Assembly (NCBI GenBank): GCA_037976565.1
Contig: CP137666.1
Coordinates: 48,573,271 to 48,637,270, forward strand
Direction of reading: 5' to 3'
DNA from: Mesocentrotus franciscanus
Taxonomy: Eukaryota; Echinodermata; Echinoidea; Camarodonta; Strongylocentrotidae
Length of the DNA stretch: 64,000 nt
Shown here in pieces: positions 46,723-59,199 of the stretch. The notes below the pieces were generated by a model. It worked only from the letters and a program-made list of their open reading frames with translations. It ran no database searches and was not told where the DNA came from. The translations under genes and the position numbers were made by a program. The stretch's first letter is position 1. The number at the start of each line of letters is the position of its first letter.

Positions 46723-47248
46723 TTAAAGGTAGTGTATCCCCCTTTTGCAGCCAACATCAAAATTCTGTAGAATTTTGCAGGAATTATGAAAATGTCACAT
46801 AATTATGTCCTATCTGTGAAATTTAAACGTTGGCAGTGTCCTAGTATTCATATTATGTAAGGAAACCCGTTTAGTGTCAGACACTATTGAGTGACTGACT
46901 GGCTTTTTTCATCTTTGGTAATAACATACATAAAATGAGCTGTAACAGGTACTATGCAGCATTTGTCTACATCAATAACACACTTCTTGTAGTGGCAAAA
47001 ATTAAACTGATTGAATCTTTGCGCAGGATAAAAATATGACCATTCGGTACAAGGGTCTGAAAATCAGACTATTTACATAAGTGATTGCAATCACTGATGT
47101 CGATTTGACAACTAGTTGTCGTTATTTTCCCACAATTTTCCAGCCCTTTCGTTTTGAAGGAAGTTCTAAATAAGTATTATCTTTCAAATGCCATTGGAAT
47201 TTAACCTTTTCATTTTTTTGGCTTGCAAATGGGACATAGTACCTTTAA
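46723..47248. mobile_element. TTAA-flanked MITE, AGGTAGTGTATCCC family
   Basis: TTAAAGGTAGTGTATCCCCC at the left, GGGACATAGTACCTTTAA at the right. 526 bases, non-coding. The ends start AGGTA like two other TTAA-type families here. Confidence 0.83.
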
Positions 47249-47351
47249 AGGATGCATGAGACATGGCAAACATTTTTTTTTAAATGAGAACCATTTTAAT
47301 CATGCATGTCTGCTGGTCATCAATAACCTGTATGGGCGTGTAGGCCTACAT

Positions 47352-48819
47352 CAGTGGCGTAGCTACAGGGGGCACGTGCCCCCTCCCCCAATCGAATGGC
47401 CAAATAAAATGAGGTGAGGGAGAGGGGAGAGATGAAGGAAAGGGGAAAAACCGTATATAAGATAATATAAGAAGATATAATTTGTTCGAAAACGTCAGTC
47501 TTCAAAGATCATAATATGTGAATCATTGACTTGGGGACAACATAATAGCCTAAGTCTTAAATGAAAACTAGCGTAAGAGGTGCATTAAACGATTATCGAA
47601 AAATCGAGCAAGGCCAAGGGTATATCACCTCCTGGCATAGTCAATATGCCTCCTCAAATTTTGACCATCTATTACAGCGTTTTTCAACCAGAAGCTGCGA
47701 GAGTATTTTAGTTATATCAAAATTATTTTTTGGAATAACGTTAACCTCAGAGACTGCAAAATGCCCAAATATACACAGAGATCTTGCTGGGTATTTTGAT
47801 GAAGAAATAACATTTCAGAGATAGTACAGTGTATTTTTTCTAGCTCGCTTCGCTCGCTCGCAAAATTTAGAAACGGGATAATTTCAGGCAGCGATGTCAC
47901 GGACATTCCCATAATGATAATAATTATTATTATTCGGGCACCTCGATGCCCAAATATCGTCATGTTCAGGCAGCATGGCGCCCGAATATAAACCTATTTA
48001 TTGTATTTTTATACCACAACAAAGTATATATTTTTTTTACCTCGTTGGCTTCACTTCTCGCAAAATCAATATTATCAGGATGATTTCTGGCAACGAGATG
48101 ACCGAATATATCATCTTACATTATATCTAGTTTATATTGATGACTAAATAACATTTTTGCCATAATTATAAAAATCAACCTGGTGTAATTATCACCATTG
48201 CCCTTAAAACGATGATATTAATCGTTTTTAGACGCATTATTATGCCGCCTTCGTGTACGTGTATACATAGATCAGAGCAGGGATGTGATATCACCTCCCT
48301 CGGATCAGAGCAAGCCACACACACACTATATGAAGAAATATAGATTGTAAACCCAAGCCCGACCCTCCCCTCCCCTCCACCTGTCACTTTCACAAATCTT
48401 ATATTAGGGTCAGGGTGAACTGCAGATGTCAGAGTATAGACTCGATCGTTCTTTGCGTCTAAAAAACATGAATATCATCGTTTTAAGGGCAGTGGTGATA
48501 ATGATGTATTTCACCGTTTTAAGAAGGAGACCAGGCTGATAAAAGGGCAATTTTTTTTGCTCGCTCGCAATATTTCAGATCCTGATAGTACATTTTCGGG
48601 CAAGAGGCCCTCACACGAAAATGTGCCCGTACGTCTATATGTATACGAGGGGTGGAAAACAATACTCCTTTTTGATGAATTATTTTGGGGTGACGCAAAG
48701 CTTTGATTTCAACTCCTAAAATAGTGCCATGCGGACTACAATTATTTTTAAAAAGGGGTGGGAAAAGAGGTGACTGGTGTCCCACCCCCACCAATGACTG
48801 AACCCACGCTACGCCACTG
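47352..48819. mobile_element. Composite between CAGTGGCGTAGC inverted ends
   Basis: CAGTGGCGTAGC at 47352-47363 and GCTACGCCACTG at 48808-48819. Such ends are common on DNA transposons of marine invertebrates. No shared target duplication is seen, so these may be two separate half-elements. The inside holds an inner hairpin (48185-48505) and CGCTTCGCTCGCTCGC words. Confidence 0.5.
48185..48505. repeat. Inner hairpin
   Basis: TTATCACCATTGCCCTTAAA and ACGATGATATTAATCG-TTTTAGACGC at the left are matched by complements at 48443-48500. Loop of about 210 bases with GA/CT-rich sequence. Confidence 0.75.
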
Positions 48820-48860
48820 GTGTGCAGGATTTTGTGATGAGGGGATGGGGACTGAAACAT

Positions 48861-48962
48861 AATGGCCCAAATTCAAAACAGAGGTTTAAACCATGGTCTC
48901 AAAAACCTTGGAGGGGGTTTAAACCCCCGGGGGTTTAAACTTTCTTCGTGAATTCGGGCCAT
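48861..48962. mobile_element. 102 bp hairpin MITE with 24 bp perfect palindrome
   Basis: Ends ATGGCCCAAATTCA and TGAATTCGGGCCAT. Off-centre palindrome GTTTAAACCCCC-GGGGGTTTAAAC at 48917-48940, no mismatch. Confidence 0.8.
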
Positions 48963-49567
48963 TTTTGGTCCCAGGAGAGCGCAGCGTCTAACGGCGTAGG
49001 GTCCAGAGGGCAAAACCCCCGGAAGCCCAGTGGGTATTCGTTGTTATTAAAGATCCCAAAACGCCTCTCCTCGCATAGGCTTAGGACCGGGGGGCTAAAG
49101 TATCCATGAGCCCCCCCCCCCCAATAATTAATAAAGAGAAGAGAAGAGATGTCAAAGGGGGAAGGGGGAAGGGGGAAGGGGTCACCGTCATTGAGGGTAT
49201 AGCGCTAGGGAGTCGTCTTCTTTAATGATCTATGCAGGCCTTGGAGCTATCCTAGACGGCCCGTGAGTTAGTTTTACATTATTACAGGACTAAAACACCA
49301 ATAATCTGGCCCAAAAAACATACAGGAAAAAAAGGGAATTCCGCATTTTTCATTGCTCTTTTTAAAAAAAAGCACATCAATTAGCGTTTTGGGTAAACAA
49401 ACAGGGTCCTCTTCTTTTCTCGCATCGAGGCTGTTGAGCTTGGACTTATGGGATGCGAGCTATCTGTAACCTGTAACAGTAACGAGCGTGGGAAGATTAA
49501 CCCGTGGTAGATGTACCGGGCCGCAGTTCCTGTCGTGTAAACTTCTGTGCCAAAATAAATTGCTTTA
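48963..49567. other. Intergenic DNA with transposon-end words
   Basis: A C run near 49111-49122, a GGGGGAA run near 49158-49180, and CAAAACCCCCGGAAGCCC, as found in degraded elements. No gene. Confidence 0.4.
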
Positions 49568-50083
49568 ATATAGGATTTCTCGGTCAATTTCGTAAGCTTT
49601 TCATTCGTTTTGATACAAACATGGGTGTCGATCACGGGGGATGGGGATATATCCCCCCAATATTTCAGGTGGGGGATGGCCTGTGCAATCATCCCCCCCC
49701 CCCAATAATTCACCATCAAAACAAAAAAAATGAGAACAATTATTGATGAGAGTCCGATGAGAGTAGTTAATGGTTATTACTCGCAAGATGACCATCAATA
49801 CACACATTTTGCTATCTCATTTTCATAATACATACATATATACATGTAAACAGAAAAAGAAGTAAATGAGACAACCGTATATGAGACAAGAATAAATTGA
49901 ATTCTCGCTCATACGGCTTCATCAGGAATTGATGAATTTATTCAATTTATTCAATCAACAACAGTGCGCCAAATGCAAAGCCGCAGCGTTAAAAAGCAAC
50001 GAGCTAAATGTTAAGGGCGAAGCGCAAAAGTGCAAAAAAGAAATAGAGAGTGGGAGAGAGATAATGAGAGACAGAGAGGATAA

Positions 50084-50320
50084 TAACCCAGGTAGCAAGC
50101 CCATGTGGGACCCACATGGGTCCCATATTCTCTGAAACATGGGCCCCATATGGAAAACCATCTGGGGCCCTAAGGCATCTGCACCCAAGAAGCATATGGG
50201 ACCCATATGGGTAAACCCATATTAGACAGATGGGACGCAGATGGGACCCATACCAAACTGGGCACAAATGGGTATGCCCAGCTTAATCCCATCTGGTACC
50301 CATATTGGTTAACCCAGACC
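50084..50320. repeat. Palindromic CCCATATGGG cluster
   Basis: Repeated words such as CATATGGGACCCATATGGG and CACATGGGTCCCAT with drift, between ACCCAGGTAGCAAGCCC and GGTTAACCCAGACCCC. Resembles a widespread palindromic MITE. Confidence 0.75.
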
Positions 50321-50325
50321 CCTTT

Positions 50326-51209
50326 TCAATGCACCTTCTAAGACTGGTTATAGTTTTTGAGAAAAAAAATAGTGCTCTGGTCAGGGCCTTAGGGGAATAT
50401 TATGCTTTATATTTTAGAGCGTATCTGGTATGATAAGTATATCTGGGTGAAGAAAGAGATAATGGAAGTTTGTTGTTTGGTAGTTGGAACGTAAGTTTTA
50501 TATTATGTTTTTAAGAAACAGACAGTTTGTATGAGATCAGGAGTGGAAATTTTCTGTCATTTTGAGAACCAAATTTTGCATCAGTGATATTCTGTTTCAT
50601 TGAATTGAGTTTCCCGCAGAGAGGATTCAGTTGGTTTAATTAAAGAAGGAAGAGAGTCAAATGAAGAACCAAAAGCAATATGTTTTTCATTTACTAATGA
50701 GAACTATGTTTTTTTAGATCTCCTTACACAGAATATTGGAATGGGTTTTTCACGATGAATGTTGTTTGGAGACATCAATATTCATAAAATGTATGTTTCT
50801 ATCACCAGGAAATAAAGAATTTTCTGTCTACATGAACCTTTCCTGGTTGCTTATTAATGCATTTGCCCACTGGTAACATAATACTTTCACAAGTTGATAA
50901 CCCTCACCATTGGATTTTTTTGTTGGTAATGTCTAAATTTCGTTTAAAAATAGATGATATCAGTCTGGTAGGCCTACACTGCAGGCAAGAGTCAGGACTA
51001 ACATTTAGCATGTTATTAATTTTATTACCACTCTTATATTCTCTGAAATGTTATCTTTATTGAGGGTGACTTGAAAAAGTTAATAACTTGGAAGGGAGGG
51101 TGCAACCTGCCACACGCTTCTACCTCTTGGTTGCTTTGATCCATTGCCGAAAATATTTTGGCACCTATCATCCCCAACCACGGATACAAATCGACACCCC
51201 TGGATACAA
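50326..51209. other. Unassigned intergenic DNA
   Basis: No supported feature. Confidence 0.4.
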
Positions 51210-51480
51210 AGTTCATTCAAATTCGCGAAATAAAGCTGCCGGCGTGTAAATTTCATTCAAAATAACACTTTTTTCATTTGATTTACTTATTCGGTCAATG
51301 GATTTAGCACTTGTTTCATTCAATTTAACAACCGCTTACAAAATATGCGCAGTTTGCATTCATTTTCGTCAACAATGGCAAATCGGACGTCTGTACCATT
51401 CAATTTCACTTTGGGTCATTCTAAATAACAAAGTTTTCATTCATATTCGCCTATCTTTACAAACCTATGGTATACATGGT
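51210..51480. repeat. Array of TTCATTCAAATTCG motifs, one orientation
   Basis: At least seven CATTCAAATT-like motifs spaced 20-60 bases with different sequence between them. The inverse orientation occurs at 52425-52660. Confidence 0.7.
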
Positions 51481-51724
51481 ATATGCACATAGTACTCGGT
51501 CATCTTTTGGAAGTGATATTACGTAGACGAATATGATAATGTCATGCATGATGTAATTATGATCATTAAAATATAACCAAAACAAGATTTCAGATTGTAT
51601 ACGCGTATTCTTTAGTTTATGTCCATGACATTAGGCCTGCATGACATGAGTTATTGAGATGTGCGCGCAGTGAGAAAACAATGTATGAAACTTATTAATG
51701 ATTGTGTAGCGTGATTGTGCTTGT

Positions 51725-51865
51725 TACTGTATGTGATCGTGATCGTGATTGTAATTGAGATGGTGATTACGATTGTGACTGAGATGGTAATTGTGACTGT
51801 GATCACGATCGTGATTGTGATTCAGTGAGATGGTGATTCAGATTTTGATGTGATTATGATTGTGA
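51725..51865. repeat. Degenerate GTGATT/GTGATC hexamer tract
   Basis: GATCGTGATCGTGATTGTAA and similar words over 140 bases. Confidence 0.85.
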
Positions 51866-52424
51866 TTGAACTGATACTCATAAGTTTATAAGTGTTTATA
51901 TTTAGTCTATATATATTATATTGTTCTTAACATGTTCAATACAGACTAAATATAATTTACACAAATATAAATGGCTTCAAAGAGATTACGAACATCGAAT
52001 AAATTATCCCCCAAAAAACAAAAAAAACATAAAAAATAAATCAATGTATAGAGTATTGATACCCCCACCATTATGGTACGCCACTCCAATAAATACAACT
52101 GTAGTCTGTAAACACACACTTTGCATGCACTTATATCATTGCATATTCATAAAAAAGACACTCTTGCTTAGTTCCATGCTAATTCTATATTGATGTGGCT
52201 AGGTTATATCTACTTGACACATGATCGTTCAGTTGCTAAATAGTAATGATTTAGTGGGTATACACCCCTAGTGAGGACAAATAACATGTTTGTTGCTTAC
52301 CAACCCATACAATTTGAAATGGATTTAGCATGGAACTAAGCTTGCGGGGTTCTTTATATGATCATACTGGGTAAGATTTACATGTTTAATTTGTCTGCAA
52401 AACGTGTGAAATTGTATGCAAAGA

Positions 52425-52660
52425 AACGAATTTGAATTCACGGAAGACGCTATTACGTAATCGCGAATCGTCTCGCTTTAAATTGAATGAAAATTTTACG
52501 AAAAAGAAACACGTTTTAATTCGAATGAAAATAAAACGTTTTTGAATGATCGTTTTATGAATTTAAATGCTAAAAAACGAATTTGAACGAAAAATAACAG
52601 CTGCGGTGGCAGAATCGGCGAAATTGAATGAACATAAAATGAATTTGTGTGGCCAACTTA
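52425..52660. repeat. Array of CGAATTTGAATGAA motifs, opposite orientation
   Basis: Motifs such as AATTGAATGAAAATTTTACG and TTCGAATGAAAATAAAACG recur every 20-40 bases. Together with 51210-51480 it makes a foldback arrangement. Confidence 0.72.
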
Positions 52661-52686
52661 CGAAATTGACCGAGAAATCCTATATA

Positions 52687-53540
52687 TAAACAACCGGGAA
52701 TTAGCTTCCATAATTTATATACTGTCCACCTGAACACCCCATTTAAGGTTATTTTGAAGCCGCAGACCAAGAACCTCAGCTTCAGTGGCATCACTGGCAT
52801 ATGCAAGTGGTTCAGTTCCAATCACGGAGGGATGGTGGTCGTTTTGATAGCACAATTTGGAGTGCTTGGCAGACTTAATTAGTAGGGTTTAATTTTAAAT
52901 TGTTGTCCACAGCCCATTTGATAAAATCATTGAGGTCATTTTACAGTGTATTTGTTTCATTACCATTATAAATGTCTGCAAAACTCAAATCATCAACATA
53001 CTTCCCGCATTTACTCCAAGAATTAAAAACCCGATTGGGCCAAGTTTAGTATACCTTTGGGGAACACCACCATGTAATTCTGTATTATCTGAGAGAATAT
53101 TATTATACCTGACACACTGTTGCCAGTTGCGGAGAAAGTCCAAAATCTATGGAAAGATGGACCTATATAGAACTCAGGAGGGTGTGATCAACAAGATCAA
53201 ATGATTTCATAATTATGTGTTCATAAATTATACTGCAATGTATTTCATTGGTACATGGTTATCATACCTTTTGTTGAAGATCAATCAATTTTGTTGTGAA
53301 TTTGTTTAAGTTTTTTTATAGTCATTTTATGCTGTGCAGACAAACTTCACAAGTTTCAAACTAGATTGTATGCATGTAAAGGGCTGAATTGCCTTATAAT
53401 GACGAGAATTTTCCTTGTGTAAATTTCAGTTCATAATCAGATATCAAATGTACTATTGAAGTTCTTGAACAAAATTCGAATTCTGAGTCAAAATTACGAC
53501 AGCTGCCGCGCTTCGCGCGGAAAAAGGCACTTGTGAGAAT
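52687..53540. other. Unassigned intergenic DNA
   Basis: No supported gene. GCCGCGCTTCGCGCGG at 53506-53521 is a short hairpin. Confidence 0.4.
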
Positions 53541-54800
53541 GGAAATGGGGCATCTGTTGAAGGTAAAGGGCATCTATCCGATTTTGATTGGGGCATTTAT
53601 CAGATGTAAAAAGGGGCATTTCGAAAAGGGGAAAGGGCTCATATAAAAAAAGGTGAAGGGGCACTTATACGAAGGAAATATGGTACTTGTTAGAAAAGGA
53701 AGGGGTTCTTATTATAACGGGAAAAAGGCACTTATCACCGAGAAGGAAAAATTGCACTTATTAAAAAAGGAAAGGGGCACGAGTCAAGGTAAAAGAGGGC
53801 AAAATATCAGAGGTGAACTTGAAAGGGAATTGCACTCACCAGAGATGAAAAGGGGCACTAATGAGAATGGGAAAGGGGCGCTTATTATAAAGGAAAAGGG
53901 GCACCTGTCAGATTTTGACAGTGGCAATTATTTGGGGTAATAAAGGGGCATTTATGAGAAGGAAAAGGGGCATTTCGAAAAGGGGAAAGGGCTCATATAA
54001 AAAAAGGTGAAGGGGCACTTATACGAAGGAAATATGGTACTTGTTAGAAAAGGAAGGGGTTCTTATTATAACGGGAAAAAGGCACTTATCACCGAGAAGG
54101 AAAAATTGCACTTATTAAAAAAGGAAAGGGGCACGAGTCAAGGTAAAAGAGGGCAAAAATATCAGAGGTGAACTTGAAAGGGGAATTGCACTCACCAGAG
54201 ATGAAAAGGGGCACTAATGAGAATGGGAAAGGGGCGCTTATTATAAAGGAAAAGGGGCACCTGTCAGATTTTGACAGTGGCAATTATTTGGGGTAATAAA
54301 GGGGCATTTATGAGAAGGAAAAGGGGCAATTTTTAGAAAGGAAAAGGGGCACGTATTAAAATAAAAGGGGCTCTTATCAGAGGTGAACAGGGGAACTCAT
54401 CAAAGAAGAGCACTTATCAGAAGGGGAAGATGGCAATAATTACAAAGGAAAAGGGGCACTTGTCAAAGCAAAACGTGTAACTGTCAGATTTTAATAGGGG
54501 CAATTATCAGAGGTGAAGGGGGCACTTCTCAGAGGAGGTAAGGGGTACTTCTCGTACCTGAAAAGGGGCACTTACCAGAGATGAAAAAGGGCTCTTATGA
54601 GAATGGAAAAGGGACACTTATTGCAAAGGAAAAGGGGCAGTTGTCGAATGAAAAGGGGCACTTATCAGATTTCAATAGGGGCATTTATCAGAGGTGAAAA
54701 GGGACATTTATCAGAAAGTGGGGGATCTTATGAACAAAATGGGGGGCGTGGTGCACTTATCTTAAAGAAAAGGGGCACTATCCTATTTAAAAGGGGCACT
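53541..54800 (+). repeat. 1.25 kb AAAGGGGCA minisatellite
   Basis: Dozens of irregular 20-30 base units of the form GGAAAAGGGGCACTTATCAG. No long-range period except the duplication noted separately. Confidence 0.92.
53617..54316 (+). repeat. 354 bp recent duplication inside the minisatellite
   Basis: CATTTCGAAAAGGGGAAAGG starts copies at 53617 and 53971. They differ by only a few single-base indels over about 350 bases. Confidence 0.92.
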
Positions 54801-56059
54801 TTGGGGATACCTGAAATAGTGAGTGTGTGGGGGCTTTGTGCCTACCCCCTCCCCCCATGATAGGGGGAGCTTCGGGGAGGCAGATAGTGATGGTGGTGTG
54901 GAAAAAATTGAAAGGTAGCTGACATCAGTCGCTAGCTATAGCTACAGTGATCTGTAATCTACTTTTTCAATATGCAAACAATGATAGCCAGGCATTTACT
55001 TGTCATATAAAAGGGCCCTACAACTTGCCTGTGGGAATACGAAAGGTCTTCACATTCAAATGTATTGAAAGCATCTCACTGTATTTAAAGAAAATAGAAG
55101 ATAATTTTTTATTCTAATTTGGTCTAATTACACCCAGTTTGGTCTGCATTCCTGAGAAGACTAATGGTCAACAAAGAGCTCCATTCAGTTATTTATTTCT
55201 TTATTATTTTATGTTTATTCTGACAGGGCACCTATTGATCTCGGGTATATTGGATGCTCTATTTTAAGTACAATCTAATACAATCTATATTACAATATAA
55301 TAGGTCACGGGTTCGAAACCAAACACATGATTTAAGCCTTCCTCCACAATGTTCCTCTGATAAGAATCAATCATACCAATCGACCCCCTGGCTGCTCATC
55401 AGTCTGAGAGCATGTTGCAAACTTTACAGTTAGAGATGAAAATAATTAAACCTATCAAGATATCAAAATCGTTTTTTGTTAATGATCTATGGTATTACAG
55501 ATTTCACCCCCGATGTTTCATCGTTATTACAATCCTGGTAAGTCGTTAGCTAATGAAAAACACCCCTTTTAAGTATAATTATACAAAGCCAAGTTCGTTT
55601 AGAGCTTTAATAGGGGTGCAGTCATTGTGCATGATGGTGGATTCAGAGGGATAACACGAACGTCAACACGGACAGCGAACAGATTGAAGGGTTTGACAGA
55701 TGGAGACGAAAATTATTGAAATTGCTTTTGCAAATATTAGACCCATCTGCATGGGATTATTAAAGCCCAAGTCCACTCCGATTTTCAAAAATTATAACAT
55801 GTTGTAAATAAATCAAAGGTTAAAACTGCCAAATATCACGGGCGTACTTCAATCAGGTGATTTTTAAGAGCGATTTTTGTTTCGGGTATTTCGAGCAAAA
55901 CATTTATATTGCTGTACGGATGTGACGTATGCTCCTCACAACGAAAGTGCCAGCGGTATACATTCTGACAATAGGCTATTTTCGTAATCATGCACTGCTT
56001 TTTATGGTCTCCATTGTGTTAGTAGATGCCAAACATCACTTAATTACGGGGGTTCAAAA
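54801..56059. other. Unassigned intergenic DNA
   Basis: GGGTTCGAAACC near 55309 looks like a pol III B box, but no matching A box or tRNA fold was found. AAAGCCCAAGTCCACTCC near 55762 resembles a MITE end. Confidence 0.4.
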
Positions 56060-56440
56060 TAGCCACACACAAAAAAATCGCCTCGCCGCTTCGCGGCTCG
56101 TGGACGATGCTCCGCATCGTCATTTGACAACCCCTTGGCAAAAGCTAGATCCGCCCCTGAGTGGCATGAATATGGTATCAAAATATGCTCATCTGACCGT
56201 AATTAAATGCCAATACCCCCTGAGCTTCCGGGGACTCTGCCCCTTGACCCCTGCCGGGGCTTTGCCCCTAGACCCCGCGCCAATTTACATTATACGCTCT
56301 ACCTGATCGTAAATACTTTAGCCTCCCCCCACCCACTTTGAAAAACGTTCAGCGGGGCCTGCATGTAAGAGTGGGGTGATGCGGATTTTTTGCCAGCCCC
56401 CAAACGTTTTTGCTCATTACGCCACTGGGGGTATATGTGA
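56060..56440. mobile_element. Remnants of DNA transposon ends
   Basis: GCTAGATCCGCCCCTGAGTG and CGCCACTGGGGGTAT are typical end words. Also a 19-base palindrome GACGATGCTCCGCATCGTC (56103-56121) and the GC-rich words GGGGCTTTGCCCCTAGACCC. No intact element. Confidence 0.45.
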
Positions 56441-56624
56441 CAAAGTGAAGAGAGAAATTAAAAACAACAATAATTTTGCGTGAACTTTAAACATGTCTAT
56501 TACACGATGCTAATAATAATAATGTCGTTTTGTTTGGCCTCTGCTTTTGTTCAGATAACCCGCCAAAACTTTGTGATATATCCATTATTGAATAATCAAA
56601 GTGATTATTTTGCATATTCTCCCC

Positions 56625-57539
56625 TACACTGCAAAAACCAGAGTGTTAAAATTAACACCAAGGGTGTTCAATTTAACACTTTCTTGGTATCTATATCGTG
56701 CAACTCCTCTGGTGTTACTTAACACCATTTTCTGGAATTAGATAATTTCAATTCCACTTTTGGTGTTAATATTTGACAACTCCTACTGGTGTAGATTAAC
56801 ACCAATATCTGGAATCATAACAAATTCAATTCCACTTTTGGTGTTTATATTCTTGTTGATCCATTAGAGATTTTTCTATGTATGTCTAATGGTCCCACAT
56901 TCCATATTCCCTATTATCGACCATTATCGACCAGGGTAGAGGAACCAGTGGCAAACTGATAATTCATAATCGATGTTGGCAACTGTCCACCAATAGGTAT
57001 ATTCTAATCTCCATTGCATTAACTCCATCACATAGATCATTTGGAGTAAATTCAAGATTAACATGTATGTGGTACAGGCTGGTACACAAATATATAATAA
57101 ACATGCATGTTGTTTCTTGGTTAGTAATCATATAATCAATATATCTATTGCTAAAACGTTAATATAATTGTAACAAGATCGGACAAATAATCTATTGGTC
57201 AATAATTGCCAAAGGAAAATACAAATCACAAAATTGATGTGCATTGTCATAATTTGCTTAACAAATCATGATAAATGTATTTTTCTGTGAACACGTGTAA
57301 AGTAATCATTAAGCGCGCGTACACTTTGTGAAAACTTATTCGACCAATCAACCGCCTTAAACGAAATCTCGTGATGATACTTTCAACACCAAGCATAAAA
57401 CAACACCATATTACTTAACACCCAGTAATTATTAATGCATGCTTAAATCTGACGGGTGTTAAAAATAACACCAATGGTGTCAAAAAAATTCAATACCATA
57501 CTGGTGTTAGAAATTTAACACCCTGGTTTTTGCAGTGTA
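56625..57539. mobile_element. TA-bordered MITE with CACTGCAAAAACC ends
   Basis: TACACTGCAAAAACCAGAGT at the left, TGGTTTTTGCAGTGTA at the right. Sub-terminal words GGTGTTAAA and TTAACACC repeat in both senses. ACTGCAAAAA ends are widespread on animal MITEs. 915 bases, no transposase. Confidence 0.85.
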
Positions 57540-57575
57540 AGACACACTGACGTTGACATAATTGTCTTGATAGGT

Positions 57576-58500
57576 TGGCCTCACAAGTCTTAAATCAGTT
57601 CATTAAATGTAGTGTAATTTTCATTACACTTGCATAACAATGCTCTGAAAACAAATAACAATAATACTGTCATTTCAGCCAGCTTCTGTATCTATTCATC
57701 AAATTCATAATTATTTCTCTATAAAATTCCCCGATATAATCCGATCGTCCTCGTGTGACTTTTGATTGTCACATCATGAGCTGATTTTTCTTTGAATAAA
57801 GTTGTTTTACTAAAACAATGCCACTGCAATTACATTTAGTTGGCCTGTGTGTGTGTTTTATTTCATTTTATTACACTTTTTGCATCCTGCATAACAATGC
57901 TTTGAAAACAAATAACAGTAACATTGTCATTTCAGCCGGCTTCTGTATCTATTCATCAAATTCATATTATAAAATTCCCCGATTAATGTGTTTCCGATCG
58001 TCCTCGTGTGACTTTTAATTGTCAAATCATGAGGTGACTTTCTTTGAATAGTGTTCCTTTACTAAGGCAATGCTGCTGAAACTATATTTGGTTGGCCTCT
58101 TTTTTACTTTGTTACTTTCCTGAAAGTGTTTCCGATTGTCTTCGTGAGTCTTTTTAATTGTCACATCATTGAGGTGATTTTTCTTTGAATAATGACAATA
58201 CCGCTGTACTTTATAACTTCGGCAAGGAATGACAGCCTTCAGAATTCATCAAAATAATGTAGTGTAATTTTCATTACACTTTTTTGCATCCTGCATAACA
58301 ATGCTCTAAAAACAAAAACAAAATAACATTGCCATTTCAGTCGGCTTCTGTATCTGTTCATTAGAATCATATTTGTCTATCGTTAGTCTTTTTAATATTG
58401 GCACATCATTCAAGGTGATTTTTCTTTGAATAAAGTTTCTTTACTAAGACAATCATGCCGCAGAAACTATATTTGGTTGGCCTCTTTTATTTACTTCGTT
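57576..58500. repeat. Tandem array of a 250 bp unit
   Basis: Marker GCTTCTGTATCTATTCATCA at 57684 and 57940, a variant near 58345; GGTGATTTTTCTTTGAATAA four times; TTGGCCTCTTTT near 57840, 58092 and 58477. Three to four diverged copies, one internally shortened. Confidence 0.8.
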
Positions 58501-58729
58501 ACTTCCGCGAGGAATGACAGGCTTCAGAAGCAGGGATCTCTTAGCCCTCCCCCTTAGATAGATGTATCTAGCGGGGAAGATTCTAGATCTGAGGGTACAC
58601 CCCGGGGCGGCAAGGAGGGGCCAAAGAGGGGCCCAATTTGCGAGAAAATTTGAAATTCGCGCCGGTCGATATTTCGCTCAGTGGGGGTAGTGAGCACTCA
58701 TTTTTTTTTTGTGCTCAAAAATAGGATAG

Positions 58730-58826
58730 GCCACTGTCATCATCATCAGCATCATCATCATCATAATCATAATCATCATCATCATCATCGCCATCATTAT
58801 CACCATCATCATCATCATCATCACCG

Positions 58827-58859
<33 letters not shown>

Positions 58860-58962
58860 ATAACAACATCTTTATCAAAAAGATAAATATATACCACTAT
58901 ACATGAGTTCATGATCATTATCATCATTATCACTATTATTATCATCATCATCATTATCATCC
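58730..58962. repeat. CAT trinucleotide microsatellites
   Basis: Interrupted CAT runs at 58738-58860 and 58911-58962. They cause spurious poly-His, poly-Met and poly-Asp frames. Confidence 0.95.
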
Positions 58963-59199
58963 CCATCGCATTCGCATTTAAAGATTTGTTTTATATTTAA
59001 ACTGCTTTCCGTCCCGAAAATTGGTTGAAAACTTAAAAGACTAATAGAAATGTTATAGTAGAACACGGCCATAATTTTTTTCGGAAATAAGTCAGTTTTA
59101 TAAAAGTTTGAGGCGATTAAGTGCTAACGCCCTTCTGCTTAGCGCTTCATTTTTTACCTGAAATTCGAGCTAACGCCCTTCTGCGAGCCAGGCGACGTA

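Larger units (their letters stand above)
49569..52686. mobile_element. Span between inverted GGATTTCTCGGTCAATTTCG ends
   Basis: TATAGGATTTCTCGGTCAAT at 49569 and its complement ending at 52686, 29 bases of inverted identity. The right arm continues into the GAATTTGAATGAA motif array; the left arm is cut after about 45 bases by GGGGGATGGGGATATATCCC sequence. Could be one disrupted 3.1 kb element or two related ends. Confidence 0.5.

Noticed and set aside
51210..52660. CRISPR-like repeat-spacer layout
   Set aside because: Motifs are short and degenerate with irregular spacing and mirror orientation; animal genome and no cas genes.
53653..53940. 95-codon Gly/Lys-rich frame
   Set aside because: Comes from the GGGGCA minisatellite and is broken by indels in the duplicate copy.
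55300..55320. tRNA or SINE from a B-box-like GGGTTCGAAACC
   Set aside because: No A box at the right distance and no cloverleaf could be drawn.
58678..58966. Poly-Met, poly-His and poly-Asp frames
   Set aside because: CAT microsatellite read in different phases.
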